DNA of 64,000 nucleotides from Kitasatospora aureofaciens. Its GTDB lineage: Bacteria > Actinomycetota > Actinomycetes > Streptomycetales > Streptomycetaceae. The notes beneath the pieces were generated by a model. The model was not told the DNA's origin and made no database searches. It saw only the letters and a list, made by a program, of their open reading frames with translations. Both the position numbers and the translations under genes were made by a program. Shown here in pieces: positions 56,475 to 64,000 of the stretch; the stretch's first letter is position 1, and every line of letters begins with the position of its first letter. The stretch is from the NCBI RefSeq assembly GCF_001188955.3, contig NZ_JPRF03000014.1, positions 1 through 64,000 of the forward strand, written 5' to 3'.

Positions 56475-57359
56475 TCATCCCAGTCCGAGGGCCGCCCGGT
56501 ACCAGGGCGCCGCCCCCGCCAGACGGGCCAGCGGCCCCGGGCCGGGCGGGCAGGCGGCCAGCCGCCAGACGTCGTCGCTGCGGTACCAGTGGTCCCGGGC
56601 GATCATCGCCAACTGACGCTCGGAGACCGTCCCCGGCCTCGCCGCGAGCAGTCGGCGGCACTCCTCCCAGGACAGCGCCGGGCCGTCCAGGGCGGGCAGC
56701 AGGCCGAGCCCGGCCAGCGCGTCGAGCAGGTCACCGCTGCGGACCGGCTCCGGGTGGGCCGCGTGGTGGACGCCCGCCACCGGCGCCGGCGCGTCCAGGG
56801 CGAGCGCGGTGATCAGCCGGGCCAGGTCCGTGCGGTCCACCAGGGAGATCCGTACGTCGCCGCCCGCCCAGCGGCCCGGCACCCGCCGCGCCAGCTCGGC
56901 CAGGCCGGGCACCACCCAGCGGTCGCCCGTCCCGGTGACCAGCGCGGGCCGCAGCACCACGGCACCCGCCGCCAGGGCGTGGCCCTCGCCGAGCAGCCTG
57001 GTGCGGCTGGCCTCGGACAGCGGCGCGGCGAGCACCTCGTCGACGCCGACGCCCGTGTGCGGGCCCTCGCCGTACACCGCCGTCGTCGACAGGTGGACGA
57101 TCCGGTCGGTCCCGGCCCGGGCGGCCGCCGCCATCACCGCCACCGTCCCCCGGTCGTTGACGGCCGCGCACTCCTCGGCGCCACCGCCGACCAGGGAGGC
57201 GAGGTGGAGCAGCGCTCCGGCGCCCGAGCAGAGCTCGGTCAGCGCCGACCGTGGCGCCCACGCCGGGGAGCCGCTCGCACGGAGCCCGCACCGAGTCCGG
57301 ACGGGGCCGGTACGGGGCCCGTACAGAGGGGGCGGCGGTACGGCCGAGGTAAGGCCCAC
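56475..57359 (-). pseudogene. NAD-dependent epimerase/dehydratase-like gene, N-terminus missing
   Basis: The frame from about residue 40 reads LTELCSGAGALLHLASLVGGG, VNDRGTVAVMAAAARAGTDRIVHLSTTAVYGEG, VVLRPALVTGTGDRWVVPGLAELARRVPGRW, clearly an extended-SDR epimerase, and continues to a normal C-terminus. The expected N-terminal Rossmann beta-alpha-beta with GxxGxxG is absent; the first 40 residues (from 57359) are Pro/Arg/Gly-rich and unlike the family. The Tyr of STTAVYG is kept but the usual YxxxK Lys is not obvious. I infer a 5' truncation; the product could not bind NAD(P) normally. Confidence 0.65.
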
Positions 57360-57435
57360 CTAGGCTGTATGCCAAGCAAAACGGGCGAACCGGACCCCCA
57401 GCGGGGACCACGAGGACGGAAAGCGGGACCCGCCG

Positions 57436-58473
57436 ATGGGCGACGGAATGTCAGGAATGCACCACCACGGCGGGATGACCCGACTAGACCCGTTCAGCCT
57501 CTCCCACGCGTGGACCTGGTCCCCGGACTGGGTGTTCCTGCTCGGCGGCCTGGTCGCCCTGGCGCTGTACCTGGTCGGTGTGGTCCGGCTGTACCGGCGC
57601 GGCGACCGCTGGCCGGTCGGCCGGGTCGTCGGCTGGGTCGCGGGCGTCGCCAGCATGCTGCTGGTCACCTGCAGCGGCCTGAACGACTACGGCATGGTGC
57701 TGTTCAGCGCCCACATGATCCAGCACATGGTGCTGTCCATGCTGACGCCGATCCTGCTGCTGCTCGGCGCCCCGATCACGCTCGCGCTGCGGGCCCTGCG
57801 CCCGGCGGGCAAGGGGCGGCCGCGCGGGCCGCGCGAGCTGCTGGTGGCGCTGCTGCACAGCCGGTACGTCCGGGTGGTCTCGCACCCGGCGTTCACCATC
57901 CCGCTGTTCATCGCGAGCCTGTACGGGGTCTACTTCACCCCGGTGTTCGACGTCCTGATGCAGTACCGCCTCGGGCACATCTTCATGATGGTCCACTTCC
58001 TCATGACCGGTCTGGCCTTCTTCTGGCCGATCATGGGCGTGGACCCGGGCCCGCACCGCCCCGGGCACGTGATGCGGATCATCGAGCTGTTCATGGGGAT
58101 GCCGTTCCACGCCTTCTTCGGCGTGGCGGTGATGATGGCCAGCCACCCGCTGGTCTCCACCTTCACCGTCCAGAGCGCACCGCCCGGGACGGACCTGCTG
58201 GAGGACCAGAAGCTGGCCGGCGGCATCACCTGGGCGTTCGGGGAGATCCCGACCGCGATCGTGCTGATCGCGCTGGTCTACCAGTGGATGGGCTCCGAGC
58301 GGCGGCAGGCCCGCCGCCGCGACCGCGCCGAGGAGCGCAGCGGCGACGCCGAGCTGGAGGCGTACAACGCCTACCTGGCCTCGCTTCACAAGGGCGGCGG
58401 ACGACGCCCGGCGACCCCCGCCGCGCCCACCGCCCCGGCCGCCCCCGCGACCCCGGCGGCCGACGCCGGCTGA
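57436..58473 (+). CDS. ctaG: cytochrome c oxidase assembly factor CtaG (caa3-type)
   Basis: 345 residues with seven or more TM helices. A His-rich N-terminus (MSGMHHHGGM) precedes FSAHMIQHMVLSMLTPILLLLGAPITLALR, the conserved QHM motif. GHIFMMVHFLMTGLAFFWPIMGVDPGP, MGMPFHAFFGVAVMMASHPLV and a charged C-terminal tail follow. Members assist copper insertion and assembly of cytochrome oxidase. It is followed by a perfect terminator hairpin. Confidence 0.9.
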   Translation: MGDGMSGMHHHGGMTRLDPFSLSHAWTWSPDWVFLLGGLVALALYLVGVVRLYRRGDRWPVGRVVGWVAGVASMLLVTCSGLNDYGMVLFSAHMIQHMVLSMLTPILLLLGAPITLALRALRPAGKGRPRGPRELLVALLHSRYVRVVSHPAFTIPLFIASLYGVYFTPVFDVLMQYRLGHIFMMVHFLMTGLAFFWPIMGVDPGPHRPGHVMRIIELFMGMPFHAFFGVAVMMASHPLVSTFTVQSAPPGTDLLEDQKLAGGITWAFGEIPTAIVLIALVYQWMGSERRQARRRDRAEERSGDAELEAYNAYLASLHKGGGRRPATPAAPTAPAAPATPAADAG

Positions 58474-58533
58474 GCCCCGCCCCCGCGCCCGAAGCGCCCC
58501 GGAACATCCGCCCCCGGAACCCCGGCCCCCGCT

Positions 58534-58568
58534 GGAGCCCACGTCCTCCCCCCGAGGACGTGGGCTCC
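58534..58568 (+). terminator. terminator after ctaG
   Basis: 15-bp perfect stem GGAGCCCACGTCCTC (58534-58548) / GAGGACGTGGGCTCC (58554-58568), followed by GTC. Confidence 0.88.
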
Positions 58569-58627
58569 GTCATACCGCCCTCCCCCGCGTTCCGGAACGG
58601 TGTTCCCACCGGCCGCGTTCGACGGGT

Positions 58628-59266
58628 ATGCCCGCCCTGTTCCCGCCCGCCGTCCTGCTCGGCGGGTACGTCCTGCTCTGGCTGCTCGGCTTCCTCGCCT
58701 GCGCGCTGCACCAGAGCCGCCGCCCGGTGGCCGTCGGCGCCGACTACCTGGTGGTCCTGGGCGCCGCGCTGGACGGCTGCGAGCCGGCGCCGATCCTGGC
58801 GGCCCGGCTGGACGCCGCGCTGGAGCACCTCGCCGCCGAGGAGGCCGCCGGGCACGCCGCGCTGCTGCTGGTGACCGGCGGCAAGGGCCCGCACGAGGAG
58901 TGCACCGAGGCCGGCGCGATGGCCCGCTACCTGATCGCCCGGGGCGTCCCGGCCGAGCGGATCCGGCGCGAGGAGCGGGCCGTGAACACCGCCGAGAACC
59001 TGCGCTTCAGCGCCGCCCTGATGGCCGCCGAGCGCCCCGGCTACCGCTGCACCGTCGTCACCAGCGGCTTCCACACCGTCCGCTCCGCCCTGGCCGCCCG
59101 CCGGGCCGGCGCCCCCGGCCGGGTGCTCGGCGCGGACGGGCCGCTCGCGCACGGCCCGTACCAGCTGCTGCGCGAGGCGGTCGGCACGGCCCTCGCGGTG
59201 CCGCGCGTCAACGGCGCCGCACTCCTGTTGCTGACCGGCACCGGGGTGGTGCTGGGACTGGCCTGA
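58628..59266 (+). CDS. YdcF/ElyC-SanA family (DUF218) membrane protein
   Basis: 212 residues. Two close hydrophobic segments at the N-terminus (FPPAVLLGGYVLLWLLGFLACAL), then DUF218: DYLVVLGAALDGCEPAPILAARLDAAL, LLLVTGGKGPHEECTEAGAMARYLIARGVPAERIRREERAVNTAENLRFS, VVTSGFHTVRSALAARRAG. A C-terminal hydrophobic stretch may be a further membrane segment. The family is linked to envelope (peptidoglycan or lipid carrier) homeostasis; activity unknown. Confidence 0.88.
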   Translation: MPALFPPAVLLGGYVLLWLLGFLACALHQSRRPVAVGADYLVVLGAALDGCEPAPILAARLDAALEHLAAEEAAGHAALLLVTGGKGPHEECTEAGAMARYLIARGVPAERIRREERAVNTAENLRFSAALMAAERPGYRCTVVTSGFHTVRSALAARRAGAPGRVLGADGPLAHGPYQLLREAVGTALAVPRVNGAALLLLTGTGVVLGLA

Positions 59267-59284
59267 ACGGGCCGCTGGATCATG

Positions 59285-59371
59285 GCGCCCGGTCCGTCGG
59301 CATGAGGACGGAGACCGGGCGCACACGCGGGGAGGCCCCCGGGTCCGCCGCAGCGGACCCGGGGGCCTCCC
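59285..59371. terminator. two tandem hairpins between DUF218 gene and icd
   Basis: The first pairs GCGCCCGGTC with GACCGGGCGC (59285-59322). The second has perfect 19-bp arms (59330-59348 and 59353-59371; GGGAGGCCCCCGGGTCCGC and its inverse) with a 4-nt loop. They separate converging genes and probably terminate both. Confidence 0.88.
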
Positions 59372-59392
59372 GGTGCTTCAACCCGCCCGGTG

Positions 59393-62015
<2,623 letters not shown>

Positions 62016-62333
62016 ATGGCCCGCGTCGTCTGGCACGTTCCGGTCACCACCAACGCCACCGGAAGCACCACCGCCCTCCGCCTCTTCCGCACCCGCGACG
62101 GCCGCCGCTGCGCGGTGGGGTTCAGCAGCCCCGAGGCCCTCGCCGCGCTCCTCGGACCGGAGCAGGCCTACACCGAACTCGGCGAGCCCGCCCTGCGCAC
62201 CCTCACCAGCCCGCTCGGCGTCGACACCCTCGTCCTCGACCCCCGCCTGGTCGCCCCGCCCGTCCCCACCCCCGCCGCGGCACCCGCCGCAGCGCCCGCC
62301 CCGACCTCGGCCACCCAGCTCCAGCACCGGTGA
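62016..62333 (+). CDS. SAV_915 family protein
   Basis: 105 residues. VVWHVPVTTNATGSTTALRLFRTRDGRRCAVGFSSPEALAALLGPEQAYTELGEPALRTLTSPLGVDTLVLDPRLV matches the small SAV_915 family restricted to streptomycetes and relatives; function unknown. The C-terminus is Ala/Pro-rich. Its stop overlaps the GTG of the next gene by 4 nt. Confidence 0.8.
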   Translation: MARVVWHVPVTTNATGSTTALRLFRTRDGRRCAVGFSSPEALAALLGPEQAYTELGEPALRTLTSPLGVDTLVLDPRLVAPPVPTPAAAPAAAPAPTSATQLQHR

Positions 62334-62659
62334 CCGCCCCCCTCCACCTCGTCCCGGACGGCTTCACCCCCGCCCCGGGACGACCCGAGCAGGCCCGGGC
62401 CCTGCACGCCATCGCCCGGATCAGCCATGGACCCGTCCCGCTCGACTTCGACCGCCTCGCGGCGGAGTTCCCCGCCGTACAGAGCGGCCTCGCCCTCGCC
62501 GGCGAGGCCGACCTGGAACTCCGCCTCGCCTGCACCGGCCCGGAAGAACTACGGGCCGTCTCCGCCGCCCTGCACCGCGCGGGCGCCACCAAGGTCCGCA
62601 TCGACCTGGTCCTGCGCACCCTGACCCCTACCCCAGTCACCCTGCGACCAGTGCCCTGA
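62330..62659 (+). CDS. small cytosolic protein coupled to the SAV_915 gene
   Basis: 109 residues from GTG 62330, overlapping the preceding stop (GTGA), so likely translationally coupled. The second half (ADLELRLACTGPEELRAVSAALHRAGATKVRIDLVLRTL) resembles a beta-alpha-beta unit as in Lrp/AsnC effector domains, but without a DNA-binding part. Function unknown; may form a complex with its partner. Confidence 0.65.
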   Translation: MTAPLHLVPDGFTPAPGRPEQARALHAIARISHGPVPLDFDRLAAEFPAVQSGLALAGEADLELRLACTGPEELRAVSAALHRAGATKVRIDLVLRTLTPTPVTLRPVP

Positions 62660-62791
62660 CCCCCGCCCGGCCCGGCGCCCCGGACGCGCCGGGCCTGGGC
62701 GGCTCCCACCACACCCCGCTCATCCGGTCCGCGGCTCTCCATCGCCGGACGGCGAGTCCCGGCACCGCCACTGGCCGACTCTCGTTGCGCC

Positions 62792-63043
62792 TCACTCGAA
62801 ACCGGGGCGCGGGTTCGGATTGACCGCCTGGCCGTCGATCTCCGCGCCCCAGGCGTCCTTCCCGCTCGCGTCCACGCAGTAGCCGCTGCCCTCTACGTGC
62901 CCGCCTGCGGCCCGACAGGTGTCGGCGGTGACATCGCGCCGGCCGCTCGCCGCCGCATGCGCGGCCGGCACCGCGGCGCCCACGGCGAGGAGGACGGCGG
63001 TCGCGGTCGTGACGGCCACCCGGGCCGCGCGTGAGGTCTTCAT
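62792..63043 (-). CDS. small secreted protein with one Cys pair
   Basis: 83 residues from ATG 63043. Sec signal VAVTTATAVLLAVGAAVPAAHAAA, mature part ADTCRAAGGHVEGSGYCVDASGKDAWGAEIDG with two cysteines about 16 residues apart. No recognised family; similar tiny Gly/Cys secreted proteins are common in streptomycetes. Confidence 0.7.
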   Translation of the reverse strand: MKTSRAARVAVTTATAVLLAVGAAVPAAHAAASGRRDVTADTCRAAGGHVEGSGYCVDASGKDAWGAEIDGQAVNPNPRPGFE

Positions 63044-63275
63044 GCCGCCACGACAGCACGGTGGCTCGCATCCGGCGACCTCAGCTCGCCCGCCCGGGTG
63101 CTCGCCCCGGCACACCACGCCGGTCCGGCGACGGGAGACCGGGCCCGGTAAGCCGGGACGACGATTGCGGAGAGGTCGGGCCCGGAAGGTCGGAAGGGCC
63201 GGACCCCGGGGACCGCCGAGGCCAAGGCCGGAGCCTCGAAGGCCCGCAAGCCCGAGGCCCGGAAGCCGAACGCCC

Positions 63276-63316
63276 GGAGCCGGGGCACGCCCCTGCGGTG
63301 GCGTGCGCCCGGCTCC
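63276..63316 (-). terminator. terminator downstream of the EamA gene
   Basis: GGAGCCGGGGCACGC (63276-63290) pairs with GCGTGCGCCCGGCTCC (63301-63316) apart from one mismatch or bulge, 9 bp after the stop of the reverse-strand transporter. Confidence 0.75.
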
Positions 63317-63324
63317 GGTCGCCG

Positions 63325-64000
63325 TCAGGCCCGGGTCAGTGCCGCGATCGCGGCGAGCAGCAGTGCGGAGCCCGCTGCCAGTCCCACGGTGAAGGACTCG
63401 CCGAGGAAGAGCACGCCGATCACCGCCGCCGTGGCCGGTTCCAGCAGCACCAGCACGGAGGCGGTGGTGCCCGGTACGGCTGTCAGACCGCTGAAGTACC
63501 AGCGGTAGGCGAGCAGCGTCGGCACCGTCCCGAGGAAGAGCAGGGCTGCGCCGGTCAGCGCCGGCTGCCCCGCGGCCGGCAGTACGCCCTGGACCGCCGC
63601 GAAGGGGAGCAGGCAGAGCAGTCCGGTCGTGAAGGCGCCCGTACTCGCCCGGGCCGAGCCGCCGCCGCGGGCCCACACGGTGAGTCCGCTCTGGCCTGCG
63701 CCGGCGAGCACCGCGAGGGAGACGCCCAGGGCCGGGCGCGGTCCGGCGGCGGGTGCCGCGACCAGCAGGGCGAGCCCGCCGAGGGCGAGCAGGACGGCGG
63801 CCGCCGACCGTCGGGTGAGGTGTTCGCCGAGCAGCAGGTGTGCGCCGAGACTGGTGAGCACCGGTCCGGCGCCGATGGTGATCAGGGTGCCCAGTCCGAG
63901 GCCCGCGTAGTGCACGGAGCCGAAGTAGGCGCACTGGCTGACGGCCAGCCCGAGGCCGGTCAGCACGGTGGAGCCGGGCTTCCCGGAACGGGCCGCCGCC
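63325..64000 (-). CDS. EamA/DMT-family transporter (5' end outside window)
   Basis: 225 residues are visible. Two EamA halves are recognisable: GLGTLITIGAGPVLTSLGAHLLLGEHLTRRSAAAVLLALGGLALLV and TVPTLLAYRWYFSGLTAVPGTTASVLVLLEPATAAVIGVLFLGESFTVGLAAGSALLLA. About 60-70 N-terminal residues lie beyond base 64000. Drug/metabolite transporter superfamily, about 10 TM in full; substrate unknown. Confidence 0.9.
   Translation of the reverse strand, partial: AAARSGKPGSTVLTGLGLAVSQCAYFGSVHYAGLGLGTLITIGAGPVLTSLGAHLLLGEHLTRRSAAAVLLALGGLALLVAAPAAGPRPALGVSLAVLAGAGQSGLTVWARGGGSARASTGAFTTGLLCLLPFAAVQGVLPAAGQPALTGAALLFLGTVPTLLAYRWYFSGLTAVPGTTASVLVLLEPATAAVIGVLFLGESFTVGLAAGSALLLAAIAALTRA

Overview
The window is chromosomal DNA of a high-GC actinomycete, most likely a member of the Streptomycetaceae (Streptomyces or Kitasatospora type). 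Coding frames have near-saturated G/C at third positions. The content is also typical: a SARP/NB-ARC regulator, mycothiol-linked enzymes, an SAV_915 family protein, a monomeric isocitrate dehydrogenase, MurT/GatD, an ECF42-like sigma factor with a YCII partner, and many GTG/TTG starts. No rRNA, tRNA or CRISPR array was seen. All assignments were made by reading motifs and family resemblance; no database search was run.

Layout. 1-9.6 kb: ftsH (cut by the left edge), a decayed DUF1707/LiaF-like gene, an Rv2466c-type DsbA-fold protein, a secreted S33 peptidase-like lipoprotein, a frameshifted NUDIX-MazG fusion, a DUF6461 protein, and an ArsR regulator behind two palindromic operators that is coupled to an MFS gene killed by an ochre codon. 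9.6-12.4 kb: a gene graveyard with a broken IS1182-like transposase, several diverged copies of a permease 3' end with its hairpin terminator, and an IS256-family element whose transposase is frameshifted. 12.4-16.4 kb: NCS1 permease, divergent TetR and a YtcJ-like amidohydrolase. The IS sits in the last codons of the permease and is flanked by a perfect 48-bp direct repeat. 16.6-28.9 kb: erythromycin-esterase-like protein, FabV enoyl reductase, MFS exporter, HSL-type esterase with divergent MarR, a MarR-like gene behind a MerR-type promoter, an MDMPI/SRPBCC pair opposite a LysR, a GNAT protein, a WYL regulator with a 20-bp palindrome opposite a DinB protein, and a copper-chaperone-like HMA protein.

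29-45 kb is mostly core metabolism and envelope: DUF3152 metalloprotease-like protein, glutaminase, GlmS, asparagine synthetase, a Cys/His-rich exported protein with HExxH, a PLP decarboxylase, small membrane and secreted proteins (one with a long hairpin covering its ribosome binding site), GNAT, the murT-gatD pair (lipid II amidation) and 6-phosphofructokinase. 45-50.5 kb holds an internally deleted 2-hydroxyacid dehydrogenase, a degenerate E1-like/YcaO-like protein, a small secreted peptide and a large SARP-NB-ARC-TPR regulator. 50.6-64 kb: DinB protein, GalU, an SDR lacking its catalytic Tyr, a DHA2 drug exporter, a YCII-ECF42 pair, an N-terminally truncated epimerase, CtaG, a YdcF/DUF218 protein, monomeric Icd, an SAV_915 gene pair, a small secreted protein and an EamA transporter cut by the right edge.

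The most unusual signals are: the 48-bp direct repeat flanking the IS256-like element; the repeated permease-tail/hairpin modules, with a related hairpin 16 kb away; the roughly 69-nt hairpin abutting the start codon of the small secreted protein at 39708-39953; and the degenerate YcaO-like gene with its secreted-peptide and SARP neighbours.
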